NCBI RefSeq assembly: GCF_003284725.1
Contig: NZ_PGTO01000004.1
Location: forward strand, 124,001 to 188,000
Direction: 5' to 3'
Source: Paramagnetospirillum kuznetsovii
GTDB lineage: Bacteria; Pseudomonadota; Alphaproteobacteria; Rhodospirillales; Magnetospirillaceae
DNA: 64,000 nt
Positions 18,186-26,896 of this stretch are shown piece after piece. The position numbers and the translations under genes are program-made. Numbering within the stretch: the first letter of the stretch is position 1; every line of letters begins with the position of its first letter. The notes under the pieces were generated by a model. That model was not told the origin of the DNA. It worked only from the letters and a program-made list of their open reading frames with translations, and did not search any database.

Positions 18186-18592
18186 TCTCCATCCAGAAGC
18201 TCGAACAGATCCTGACCGCCCATGCCAAATGGCTGAAGGGCGATAAGGACGGCGTGCGCGCCAAGTTCGACCACGCCGACCTGTCGGGGGCCGACCTCAA
18301 GGGGCGCGATCTGCGCTCCATCAGCTTTCGCGAGGCGGATCTGCGCAATGCCGATCTGCGCGAAGCCAATCTCAAGGACTGCAATCTGAGTGATGCCGAT
18401 CTGCGCGGCGCCAATCTGGATCAGGCCTTGCTGGCCGAGGCCGACATGTCCCATGCCGATCTGCGTGGCGCTTTTCTCGAAGGCGCCCATCTGGACAGCG
18501 CCGATATCTGGCGCAGCAATCTCTATGGTGCCGTGATCAGCCCGGCCAAGCTTCACCGCGTGCTGGGCTGCGTCGACCCCCAAAAAAGCTGA
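18182..18592 (+). CDS. Pentapeptide repeat protein
   Basis: 136 residues. A short N-terminal helical region (ISIQKLEQILTAHAKWLKGD-like) is followed by tandem pentapeptides of A(D/N)LxX type from about residue 36 to 118, for example ADLRNADLREANLKDCNLSD. Such proteins fold as a right-handed quadrilateral beta-helix. Some mimic DNA and protect gyrase, others have no known role. No signal peptide or membrane helix is seen, so a cytoplasmic location is likely. The ATG overlaps the preceding stop, suggesting co-translation with the lipoprotein gene. Confidence 0.85.
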   Translation: MISIQKLEQILTAHAKWLKGDKDGVRAKFDHADLSGADLKGRDLRSISFREADLRNADLREANLKDCNLSDADLRGANLDQALLAEADMSHADLRGAFLEGAHLDSADIWRSNLYGAVISPAKLHRVLGCVDPQKS

Positions 18593-18602
18593 CGGATCTT
18601 TC

Positions 18603-20297
18603 ATGAGCAAGATTTTTGCGTATGTCGTCGTCGCCGTGATGGCGGCGGTCAATGTGGCGGGCTGGTGGTGGTTCAATCGCCCCATCCCGGTGGAGCTGTC
18701 CTTCAACGAGCCGTTTCCGTCGGTGTCCTTCGCGCCGTTCCGTCGCGGCCAAGGCCCCATCACCAAGGTATTTCCGCCCCCCGAGCAGATCGTCGAGGAT
18801 TTGCGGAGCCTGGTCGGCGTCACCAAGGGGGTGCGCACCTATACCAGCCTGGAAGGCATGGATATCGTGCCCAAGGCGGCGGGGGAACTGGGGCTCGAGG
18901 TCACCCATTCGGCTTGGCTGGGGCAAAAGCGCGCCAACAACGACATGGAGATCGCGGCGCTCATCAAATCCGCCAACCAATATCCCGACACCATCAAGCG
19001 GGTGATCGTCGGCAACGAGGTACTGCTGCGCCAGGACTTGCCGGTAGACGAGCTGATCGGCCATATCCGCGAGGTCAAGGCCAAGGTCAAGCAGCCGGTC
19101 ACCTATGCCGATGTCTGGGCCTTTTGGCTGAAGAACCCCCAACTGGCCAAGGAAGTGGACTTCATCACCATCCACATCCTGCCCTATTGGGAAGACGAGC
19201 CCATCGGCGTTGAACACGCCGAGCGCCATATCCTGATGATCACCCGCATGGTGGCCCAGGCCTTTCCCGGCAAGCCCATCCTGATCGGCGAGGCCGGTTG
19301 GCCGACGCGAGGGCGCTCGCGCGGGCCGGCGGTGGCCAATATGGAGAATGCGGCGATCTTCGTGCGCACCCTGGCCCGCGTCTCCAAGGAGAACGGCTTC
19401 GACTACAATGTGGTGGAAGCCTTCGACCAGCCGTGGAAGGCCAAGCTGGAAGGCACCGTCGGCGCCAAATGGGGGGTGGTGGACGAGGACCGCCACGTCA
19501 AATTCGCCATGTCGGGGCCGGTTGAGCCCAGTCCATTGTGGCCCATGCATGCCATGGTCTCCACCGTGCTGGGCGTGGTGGCGGGGCTGTGGTTCCTGCG
19601 CCGTCCCGAGCGTTACGACGCGAAGGCCGGTCTGGCGGTGGCGGTCATCGCCCAGTTGATGGGCGCGCTGGTGATCTGGCAGGTGATCAACGCCCAGGCC
19701 CTGGCCTATGACGCGTTGGAGGATTATTGGGCCTATGCCCGTGTCACCGCCCATGGCGCCCTGGCGGTGCTGCTGGTCAAGGCGGCGGGCCAAGGCTTCG
19801 CCCGCGACGGAGTGCCCCTGGCCAGCAAGACGGGGGAATGGCTGGTGGCGCTATACGGCTTTTGCGCCATCTCCATCTCGTTGCTGCTGTTGCTGAACGG
19901 TCGCTACCGCGACATACCACCCATGGAATTCCTGGCCCCTTGCGTCGGCGTGACCGTCTATGCCCTGGCGCGCATGGCGGTGCTGGGGCTGGACTGGAAG
20001 CAGGCCTTCGCCATCTCGAAGCTGTTCGGCGGCTGCTTTCCCGGCGGTGTCTGCCCGACCGGGAAAATCCTGGCCGGTCTCATCGTCTCGGTGGTGATCT
20101 CACCGCTGTCGGAAGTGGTGGCCTTGGCGCGCGGCGAGGATTTCGTCGCCTCCCATCCCAAACTGTCCGACCAACTGCCCATGCTGACCGGCGCTTTGTG
20201 GGAAAACCGGGAGATGTGCGTCTGGACCGTCATGGTGGCGGTGATGGGGCTGCCCTTCCTGGCCGAGTGGCTGCTGTCGCGGCGGGGAGAGAGCTAG
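18603..20297 (+). CDS. Membrane-bound glycoside hydrolase family 17-like protein (beta-1,3-glucan-active)
   Basis: 564 residues: one N-terminal helix, a GH17-like TIM barrel (about 45-310) probably in the periplasm, and a C-terminal membrane domain with about seven helices (about 315-560). The expected acid/base is Glu139 in VIVGNEVLLR and the nucleophile Glu230 in ILIGEAGWPT, both in the strict GH17 context. Related alphaproteobacterial proteins act on beta-1,3 or beta-1,6 glucans and may transfer rather than hydrolyse (family knowledge). The 10-base gap from the pentapeptide gene suggests one transcript. Its partner may be the FkbM gene next to it. Glucan synthesis, trimming or branching are all possible; the reaction direction is not seen. 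Confidence 0.82.
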   Translation: MSKIFAYVVVAVMAAVNVAGWWWFNRPIPVELSFNEPFPSVSFAPFRRGQGPITKVFPPPEQIVEDLRSLVGVTKGVRTYTSLEGMDIVPKAAGELGLEVTHSAWLGQKRANNDMEIAALIKSANQYPDTIKRVIVGNEVLLRQDLPVDELIGHIREVKAKVKQPVTYADVWAFWLKNPQLAKEVDFITIHILPYWEDEPIGVEHAERHILMITRMVAQAFPGKPILIGEAGWPTRGRSRGPAVANMENAAIFVRTLARVSKENGFDYNVVEAFDQPWKAKLEGTVGAKWGVVDEDRHVKFAMSGPVEPSPLWPMHAMVSTVLGVVAGLWFLRRPERYDAKAGLAVAVIAQLMGALVIWQVINAQALAYDALEDYWAYARVTAHGALAVLLVKAAGQGFARDGVPLASKTGEWLVALYGFCAISISLLLLLNGRYRDIPPMEFLAPCVGVTVYALARMAVLGLDWKQAFAISKLFGGCFPGGVCPTGKILAGLIVSVVISPLSEVVALARGEDFVASHPKLSDQLPMLTGALWENREMCVWTVMVAVMGLPFLAEWLLSRRGES

Positions 20298-20298
20298 G

Positions 20299-21111
20299 AT
20301 GGGCAAATTCCAGGCGGTCTTGCCCGACTGGCTGGGCTCCTGCGTCAGCCGCCATGGCCCCATGGTGTTTCCGCTCAAGGACGCCTATGTGGGCCGTTCG
20401 CTGGCGGAATACCACGAATATTCCGAGGGCGAGGTCGACCTGTTTCGCCAATTGCTGCGGCCCGGCGACACGGTGGTGGAGGCGGGCGCCAATATGGGAG
20501 CGCTGACCGTTCCCATCGCCCGGCTGGTGGGCAATTCGGGGCGTGTGCTGGCCTTGGAGCCGCAACGCTCCATCCATGGATTGCTGACCACCAATCTGAC
20601 TCTCAACGGCTTGTCCCAGGTCTGGGTCGAGCGCGTTGCCCTGGGGGACAGGGCGGGCGAGATCAAGGTACCCCTGGTGCCGCTGGATGCTGCCGCCAAT
20701 TTCGGCGGAATAGCGTTGGGGGGCGAGACGGGGGAAAGCTGCAGCCTTCGCACGCTCGATTCCTTCCAACTGAAATCCCTGCGGTTGCTGAAGGCCGATG
20801 TGGAAGGCGCCGAATGCGAGGTCATCGCGGGCGCCGTCGACACGATCTCGCGGCTGCGGCCGGTCCTCTATGTGGAAAACGACCGGCCCGATCGCTCGGC
20901 GGCCCTGATCAAATGCATCCTGGACCTGGACTATCGCCTGTGGTGGCACATGGTGCCGCTGTTCAATCCAGGCAATTTTCGCGGCAACGCGACGGATGTG
21001 TTCCCCGGTATCGGCTCGCTCAACATGCTGTGCCTGCCCAGGGACTGGACCATGACGGCGCCGGAAGCCATGGAAATCCTGACTCCCGACACGCCGCATC
21101 CCTTCGCTTGA
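20299..21111 (+). CDS. FkbM family methyltransferase
   Basis: 270 residues with a Rossmann-fold SAM methyltransferase core. The glycine motif is VVEAGANMGALTVPIA near residues 57-72. The acidic end of strand two is LALEPQRSIHGLL, and LLKADVEGAECEVIAGA is the conserved FkbM block. FkbM proteins O-methylate sugars or other hydroxyl groups, often in polysaccharide or natural-product clusters. It begins one base after the GH17-like stop. A role in decorating the same glucan or envelope polymer is an inference from position only. Confidence 0.85.
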   Translation: MGKFQAVLPDWLGSCVSRHGPMVFPLKDAYVGRSLAEYHEYSEGEVDLFRQLLRPGDTVVEAGANMGALTVPIARLVGNSGRVLALEPQRSIHGLLTTNLTLNGLSQVWVERVALGDRAGEIKVPLVPLDAAANFGGIALGGETGESCSLRTLDSFQLKSLRLLKADVEGAECEVIAGAVDTISRLRPVLYVENDRPDRSAALIKCILDLDYRLWWHMVPLFNPGNFRGNATDVFPGIGSLNMLCLPRDWTMTAPEAMEILTPDTPHPFA

Positions 21112-21112
21112 T

Positions 21113-21625
21113 CTACTTGCACTGACCGATGGAGCCCTGGGCGCAGACCCGGCCGTCCGTCCAGACGGCACCCGTGAAATCGGCGCCGGTGAGGATCGCC
21201 TTGTTCAGGTTTGCCCCCTTGAAATTGGCTCCCATGGCCATGGCCTTGGTCAAGGTGGTGCTGGCAAGGTTGGCGCCCGTCAGATCGGCGCCCATCAACT
21301 GAGCGGCATGAAGGTGGGCGCGCTCCAGGTTGGCCTTGCTCAAGTTCGCCTTGGTCAGGTTGACCACCTGCATGCTGGAACCTGACAGGTTGGCCCCGCT
21401 CAAATCGGCTTCGTCCATACGGGCGGTGTCGTAATTGCCGCTATGCAGATCCTTGCCGGCCAGCTTGGCCTTCCGCAATTCACCGAAGGCGCACTGATTC
21501 TCCGGCTCGGCCTTGCAGGACGGATTGACCACTTCCTTGTCATTGGCAAGCGTCGGAGAGGCGAGGAGGAGAGAGACGCCGACAAGGAGGGCGGAGTTGG
21601 TCAAGCGCTTCAGGACTATCGGCAT
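21113..21625 (-). CDS. Exported pentapeptide repeat protein
   Basis: 170 residues. The first 28 form a signal peptide (LTNSALLVGVSLLLASPTLA). A short segment with two cysteines (NPSCKAEPENQCAFGELRKA) is followed by ten or more pentapeptides (ADLSGANLSGSSMQVVNLTK), ending with a third Cys pair (VCAQGSIGQC). The Cys residues could form disulphides in the periplasm. Exported pentapeptide proteins are poorly understood. It converges with the FkbM gene, ending two bases away. An FNR-like box lies 81 bases upstream of its start, so it may respond to oxygen. Confidence 0.85.
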   Translation of the reverse strand: MPIVLKRLTNSALLVGVSLLLASPTLANDKEVVNPSCKAEPENQCAFGELRKAKLAGKDLHSGNYDTARMDEADLSGANLSGSSMQVVNLTKANLSKANLERAHLHAAQLMGADLTGANLASTTLTKAMAMGANFKGANLNKAILTGADFTGAVWTDGRVCAQGSIGQCK

Positions 21626-21705
21626 GGCAAGTGATCCTCCAGGGTAAAATTTTCAATGCTATGTGAAATATATCCTGCTTATGCCAAAAACCTTAGTCCA
21701 CAGCA

Positions 21706-21719
21706 TTGACTTTCATCAA
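21706..21719 (-). promoter_or_regulatory. FNR/Anr-like binding site
   Basis: TTGAC-TTTC-ATCAA on the plus strand (TTGAT-GAAA-GTCAA on the minus strand), one base off the TTGAT-N4-ATCAA consensus. It is in the AT-rich gap between the exported pentapeptide gene and hemB. TATATT at 21672-21667 (minus strand) is a plausible -10, which puts the box centre near -50. Confidence 0.5.
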
Positions 21720-21786
21720 TAACACAACAATGATGTTAAATATGGGGTCGGCAATGCGGTTTGCCAAGTCGGGGCATGGATTCGCG

Positions 21787-22797
<1,011 letters not shown>

Positions 22798-24090
22798 TTA
22801 CGCGGCCTCCAAAGCCTGCTTGAGATCGGCGAGAATGTCGTCGATATGCTCGATTCCGACCGACAATCTCACATAGCCCGGCGTCACGCCAGAGGCCAAC
22901 TGCTCGTCGGCGGTCAGCTGGGAGTGGGTGGTGCTGGCCGGGTGAATGGCCAGCGAACGGGCATCGCCGATATTGGCCACGTGATAGAACAGCTTCAGCG
23001 CGTTGATGAAACGGGCGCCCGCCTCGGCGCCGCCGGTCAGTTCGAAGCCCAGCAGACCGCCGTAGCCGCCCTTCAAGACGGCATCGGCGCGACGGCGAAG
23101 CTCGCCGGTCTGTTGGCTGGGATGGATCACCCGGCTGACCTTGGGATGCTTGGCGAGGAATTCCGACACCGCCTGGGCATTGCGGCAATGTTCGCGCATG
23201 CGCAGCGGCAGGGTTTCCAGCCCCTGCAGCGCCTGGAAGGCGTTGAACGGGCTGATGGCGGCGCCGATGTCGCGCAGAAGCACCACGCGGGCGCGAATGA
23301 TATAGGCGATGGGGCCCAGCGGCCTGACCGCCTGCGACCATACGGCGCCGTGATAGCTGGGGTCGGGCTCGTTGAGCAGCGGAAAGCGCTTGCCCTGCTT
23401 TTCCCAATCGAAGCTGCCGCCGTCGATGATGGCGCCGCCGATGGTGGTGCCATGGCCGCCCAGGAACTTGGTGGTGGAATAGACCACGATATGGGCGCCC
23501 AGCGCCAAAGGCTTGCACAGGATCGGCGCGGCGGTGTTGTCGACGATCAGCGGCACACCGGTGGCATTGGCCAGCTTGGCCACTTCGGCGATGGGAAACA
23601 CCTGCAGCTTGGGATTGGGCAGGGTCTCGGCATACCAGGCGCGGGTCTTGTCGTCGGTGGCGCGGACGAAGGCTTCCGGATCGGTGGGATCAACGAAACG
23701 GGCCTCGATGCCCATTTGCTTCATGGTGTTGGCGAACAGATTCCAGGTGCCGCCATACAGATCGGTGGAGGTGACGAAATTGTCGCCCGCCTGGGCCAGA
23801 TTCAGGATGGCGAAGGTGCTGGCCGTCTGTCCCGAGGCCACCGCCAGACCGGCGACGCCGCCTTCCAGGGCGGCAAGGCGCTGTTCCAACACATCGGTGG
23901 TGGGATTCATGATGCGGGTGTAGATATTGCCGAATTCCTTCAGCGCGAACAGATTGGCGGCATGGTCGGTGTCGTTGAACTGGTAGGAGGTGGTCTGATA
24001 GATGGGAACCGCCACGGAATTGGTGGCGGGATCGGCGCGGTAGCCGGCGTGCAGCACGATGGTCTCGGGATTGGCGCTCGTCACGGTCAT
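22798..24090 (-). CDS. metY: O-acetylhomoserine sulfhydrylase (Cys/Met metabolism PLP enzyme)
   Basis: Makes homocysteine from O-acetylhomoserine and sulfide, a direct route to methionine. 430 residues is the longer MetY size, compared with about 390 for MetB/MetZ. The PLP lysine is in VVYSTTKFLGGHGTTIGG. Substrate-binding ends are TIVLHAGYRADPATNSVAVP at the N-terminus and SGVTPGYVRLSVGIE near the C-terminus. Related cystathionine gamma-synthase activity cannot be excluded. It is first in a leftward pair with hemB. A 152-base leader with a stable hairpin separates it from the divergent hydrolase gene. Confidence 0.92.
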   Translation of the reverse strand: MTVTSANPETIVLHAGYRADPATNSVAVPIYQTTSYQFNDTDHAANLFALKEFGNIYTRIMNPTTDVLEQRLAALEGGVAGLAVASGQTASTFAILNLAQAGDNFVTSTDLYGGTWNLFANTMKQMGIEARFVDPTDPEAFVRATDDKTRAWYAETLPNPKLQVFPIAEVAKLANATGVPLIVDNTAAPILCKPLALGAHIVVYSTTKFLGGHGTTIGGAIIDGGSFDWEKQGKRFPLLNEPDPSYHGAVWSQAVRPLGPIAYIIRARVVLLRDIGAAISPFNAFQALQGLETLPLRMREHCRNAQAVSEFLAKHPKVSRVIHPSQQTGELRRRADAVLKGGYGGLLGFELTGGAEAGARFINALKLFYHVANIGDARSLAIHPASTTHSQLTADEQLASGVTPGYVRLSVGIEHIDDILADLKQALEAA

Positions 24091-24132
24091 GGGCCTCGGG
24101 CTCCTGTGGGTGGCGGAGTGGAAATAGCGGAA

Positions 24133-24159
24133 GCGACAGCCTCGTTCGACTGAGGTCGC
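24133..24159 (-). promoter_or_regulatory. Hairpin in the metY leader
   Basis: On the minus strand GCGAC pairs with GTCGC, and an inner CCTC pairs with GAGG around AGTCGAAC, 43 bases before the metY start. Sulfur genes in alphaproteobacteria often carry SAM-II or SAH riboswitches, but I cannot match this leader to either consensus. Treat as an unassigned structured leader. Confidence 0.3.
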
Positions 24160-24242
24160 GTGGCAATCTAGAAAATTTCACACCAAAAGTTTCGTTGGTC
24201 AAGTTGTTAGCACACAAAGTTTGTGGATTAAATGGGGGAGCC

Positions 24243-25304
24243 ATGAGCGGATCCGAGACCATATTCAGCAAGGACGGCGGCTTGGGCCGGGTCCGCCTCA
24301 ATCGTCCCAAGGTTCTCAACGCCCTATCCGCCGCTCAATATCATGCGCTGACGGAAACACTGACCACATGGGAAGACGACGATTCCGTCGCCCTCGTCCT
24401 GGTGGAAGGCGAGGGGGAGCGAGCGTTTTGCGCGGGCGGTGACATCCGCATGGTGTGGGAGGCGCAAGCCCGTGGCGACCACGATTTCAACCGCCAAATC
24501 TTTCGCACGGAATATCGGCTGAACCGCCGTATCCATCACTATCCCAAGCCCTATATCGCCATCCTGGACGGCATCGTCATGGGGGGCGGCGCCGGAATTT
24601 CCATCAACGGGAAATGGCGCATCGCCACCGAGCGCACCCAATTCGCCATGCCGGAAACAGGCATCGGCTTTTTCCCCGATGTGGGCGCCACCTCATTCCT
24701 TGGGCGATGTCCCGGTGCTCTCGGGCTCTATCTTGGCCTGACCGGGGCGCGGCTGGGTCCGGCCGATTGCGTCGCGGCCGGTCTGGCCACCCATTTCGTG
24801 CCGCAGGCCGAGTTGGATGCCATGACCGCAAAGTTCCTCGTCGCGGCGGCTTCCAGTGATTCGGGAGGGGCGGCCGAAGATGTCCTTCGTCGTTTTCATC
24901 GCGATCCCGGGCCTGGCCCCATGGCTCTGCGCGCCGCCGAGGTGGATCGCTGCTTCGGCAGGGGCACCTTGGGTGACATCCTGGCCGCGCTGCGTTCGGA
25001 AAAGTCCGACTGGGCCTGGGACACGGTGGAGGATCTGAGCTCTCGCTCTCCCACCAGCCTCGCCGTGACCTTTCGCCAGTTGACCGAGGGCAGGGGGCTG
25101 GCGTTTGACGACGCCATCCGTCGTGAATTTCGGCTGGCCTGCCGGTTTCTCGCCGGACGAGACCTGTTCGAGGGCATTCGCGCCCAGGTGATTCATAAGG
25201 ATCGCCGACCAAACTGGTCGCCCGCCAGTCTATCCGAAGTCGATGAAATCGCGGTCGACGGCTATTTCGCGTCGCTGGGTGGCGATGAACTTCCCCTTCC
25301 ATAA
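24243..25304 (+). CDS. 3-hydroxyisobutyryl-CoA hydrolase-like enoyl-CoA hydratase/isomerase family protein
   Basis: 353 residues of the crotonase superfamily. FCAGGDIRMVWEA and IVMGGGAGISINGKWRIA are the CoA oxyanion-hole segments. MPETGIGFFPDVGATSFLGR is the signature of the hydroxyisobutyryl-CoA hydrolase branch, and the extra C-terminal 90 residues (LAVTFRQLTEGRGL) also fit it. This enzyme releases 3-hydroxyisobutyrate in valine breakdown. GGGGGAG precedes the ATG. It is followed after nine bases by a small conserved gene. Methylmalonyl-CoA epimerase at 7.4 kb serves a related branch. Confidence 0.87.
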   Translation: MSGSETIFSKDGGLGRVRLNRPKVLNALSAAQYHALTETLTTWEDDDSVALVLVEGEGERAFCAGGDIRMVWEAQARGDHDFNRQIFRTEYRLNRRIHHYPKPYIAILDGIVMGGGAGISINGKWRIATERTQFAMPETGIGFFPDVGATSFLGRCPGALGLYLGLTGARLGPADCVAAGLATHFVPQAELDAMTAKFLVAAASSDSGGAAEDVLRRFHRDPGPGPMALRAAEVDRCFGRGTLGDILAALRSEKSDWAWDTVEDLSSRSPTSLAVTFRQLTEGRGLAFDDAIRREFRLACRFLAGRDLFEGIRAQVIHKDRRPNWSPASLSEVDEIAVDGYFASLGGDELPLP

Positions 25305-25313
25305 GGACGAAAC

Positions 25314-25520
25314 ATGGCCCTGAACGGCGAGGTACTGTTCGAATTCCGCCAGATCGGCAATAGCGTCAAGGTGACCGCCTTTCACTGCGACAGCCTGACC
25401 GAAATCTCGGTGGTCGGTCCCGTCAGCGCCGGAGAAACGCGGCTGAAGCAACTGGCGCTGCGGAAATTGGACTATGTCCTGGCGAAGAATGGCGGTGTCA
25501 AACGTTCTGAAGAGAGGTGA
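25314..25520 (+). CDS. Small conserved protein of unknown function
   Basis: 68 residues: MALNGEVLFEFRQIGNSVKV, then CDSLTEISVVGP, and a basic helical tail (LKQLALRKLDYVLAKNGG). It looks like a small beta-sheet domain with one helix. There is no signal peptide or membrane segment. Similar short proteins seem to occur next to acyl-CoA genes in Rhodospirillales, but no function is known to me. It is nine bases after the hydrolase-like gene and probably shares its transcript. Confidence 0.65.
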   Translation: MALNGEVLFEFRQIGNSVKVTAFHCDSLTEISVVGPVSAGETRLKQLALRKLDYVLAKNGGVKRSEER

Positions 25521-25580
25521 CGCTGGCCGCTGATGACGTGTCGGAAAAGCGCTTGCGATTGGGCTTCGCCCGCAAAATAA

Positions 25581-25612
25581 AAGGTCGACCCCGTGGGGGG
25601 CCGACCTTCCTC
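25581..25612 (-). terminator. Intrinsic terminator of mucR
   Basis: On the minus strand a GC-rich stem (AAGGTCGGCCCC / GGGGTCGACCTT, one mismatch) is followed by TTTTATTTT, a strong rho-independent terminator for the leftward mucR gene. On the plus strand the stem is followed by only a weak T tract. Confidence 0.8.
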
Positions 25613-25632
25613 TTGGATGTTCGCGACAAGGG

Positions 25633-26088
25633 CTAGCGGCGCGGCTTGCGCGGAGTCTTGTCCACCGTCTCGCCCGCCTTGCGACCAAGACCGATCTTCT
25701 TGGCGAACTCGGATCGCTGGGCGGCGTAATTGGGGGCGACCATGGGATAGTCGGGCGGCAGCCCCCACTTGGCGCGGTATTCGTCCGGCGTCATGTTGTA
25801 GGTGGTGCGCAGATGCCGCTTCAGCATCTTCAGCTTCTTTCCGTCCTCAAGGCAGATGATGTAGTCGGCGGTAACCGACCTCTTGACGGAAATAGCCGGC
25901 TTCGGCGCTTCGGATTTGGCTTCCACATGCCCACCCTCCAAGGAGGACAGGGATCCGTAGACCGTATTGATCAGGTCGGGCAGCTGGTTGGCCGAGACCG
26001 GATTCTTACCGACATAGGCGGAAACCACGTCGGTCACCATGCGAAGAATGTCTTCGCGATTGGCTTTGTCGATGTTTGCATCACTCAT
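25633..26088 (-). CDS. mucR: MucR/Ros family transcriptional regulator
   Basis: 151 residues, DNA-binding global regulator of the alphaproteobacterial Ros/MucR family, which controls exopolysaccharide, motility and cell cycle genes. The C-terminal zinc-finger-like domain reads YIICLEDGKKLKMLKRHLRT followed by TYNMTPDEYRAKWGLP. One expected Cys is Asp (CLED) and the second His is Thr (HLRTT), so only Cys and one His of the Ros Cys2His2 site remain. The ATG at 26088 is used; the frame is also open from a TTG four codons upstream. MucR often represses itself, and its upstream region holds two AT-rich palindromes. Confidence 0.9.
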   Translation of the reverse strand: MSDANIDKANREDILRMVTDVVSAYVGKNPVSANQLPDLINTVYGSLSSLEGGHVEAKSEAPKPAISVKRSVTADYIICLEDGKKLKMLKRHLRTTYNMTPDEYRAKWGLPPDYPMVAPNYAAQRSEFAKKIGLGRKAGETVDKTPRKPRR

Positions 26089-26100
26089 ATGACGATCCAA

Positions 26101-26427
26101 CCAGAGTATGTTGCCATCATTGAATCAATGAATGCATGTCTCGTCTTGGGTGTCAATTCGAAATTGAATCGCGAGAATAATGAATTCTTTGCCGACTCCG
26201 ACAACTGAGTAATCACCATGCCAATTGGGATGGAAATACGCCGACGCTACGTCGGGAGTTGGTCGCTTCTATTGCCTGGGCCATCGGAAAACCTCGCGGC
26301 ATTGCAAAAAGCCTGTTGATGTCGGCGGAGGATCGGCTTTGGCCCATGAGGTTGTGGCGCATTGGCAAACCAGTCCGATATATGGTATCTAGCCCATTCG
26401 TCCTCAAGGCAGTCGAGGTGTCCGGGA
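26101..26427. promoter_or_regulatory. Divergent mucR-rpiB control region with AT-rich palindromes
   Basis: 327 bases without a gene. The mucR-proximal 110 bases are AT-rich. They contain CATTGA-A-TCAATG (26118-26130) and CAATT-CGA-AATTG (26154-26166), two perfect short inverted repeats 30-78 bases before the mucR start. Nearer rpiB, CCGACG-CTA-CGTCGG (26241-26255) is a GC-rich palindrome. MucR binds AT-rich targets, so the first two may be its own operators. Short open frames here have no convincing start or composition. Confidence 0.45.
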
Positions 26428-26865
26428 ATGAGTTCGAAAACCATCGCCATCGCGTCCGATCACGGCGGCGTCGAATTGAAGGCGCAATTGGCCAAGGCCC
26501 TGGCCGATTGGGGGTGGGGCGTGCTTGATCTCGGCACCGATGGCCCCGCCTCGGTGGACTATCCCGATTACGCCGCCAAGGTGGCCGAGGCGCTGAAGGC
26601 CGGCAAGGCGGCGCGCGCCGTGTTGCTGTGCGGCACCGGCATCGGCATTTCCATCGCCGCCAACCGTTTCCGCCATCTGCGCGCCGCCCTGGTGCACGAC
26701 GCCTTCGGCGCCCGCATGTGCCGCCAGCACAATGACGCCAACGTCCTGGTGATGGGCGGGCGCACCATTGGGCCCGAAGTCGCCCGCGACTGCCTCAAGA
26801 TCTTCCTCGAGACCGAATTCGAGGGCGGTCGCCATGCGGGGCGCGTCGCCAAGTTTTCCGAATGA
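26428..26865 (+). CDS. rpiB: Ribose-5-phosphate isomerase B
   Basis: Interconverts ribose 5-phosphate and ribulose 5-phosphate (pentose phosphate pathway). 145 residues of the RpiB/LacAB family. Starts [17 protein letters not shown], has [15 protein letters not shown] with the catalytic cysteine, and ends [18 protein letters not shown]. The chosen ATG gives the normal N-terminus; upstream in-frame codons are not conserved. It is 31 bases ahead of glyA and likely co-transcribed, a common pairing in alphaproteobacteria. Confidence 0.94.
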   Translation: MSSKTIAIASDHGGVELKAQLAKALADWGWGVLDLGTDGPASVDYPDYAAKVAEALKAGKAARAVLLCGTGIGISIAANRFRHLRAALVHDAFGARMCRQHNDANVLVMGGRTIGPEVARDCLKIFLETEFEGGRHAGRVAKFSE

Positions 26866-26896
26866 TGTCCAGACCAGCCAAGTCGAAAGAGAACCC

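Noticed and set aside
24091-24242. SAM-II riboswitch before metY
   Set aside because: I could not align the conserved core; kept only as an unassigned hairpin.
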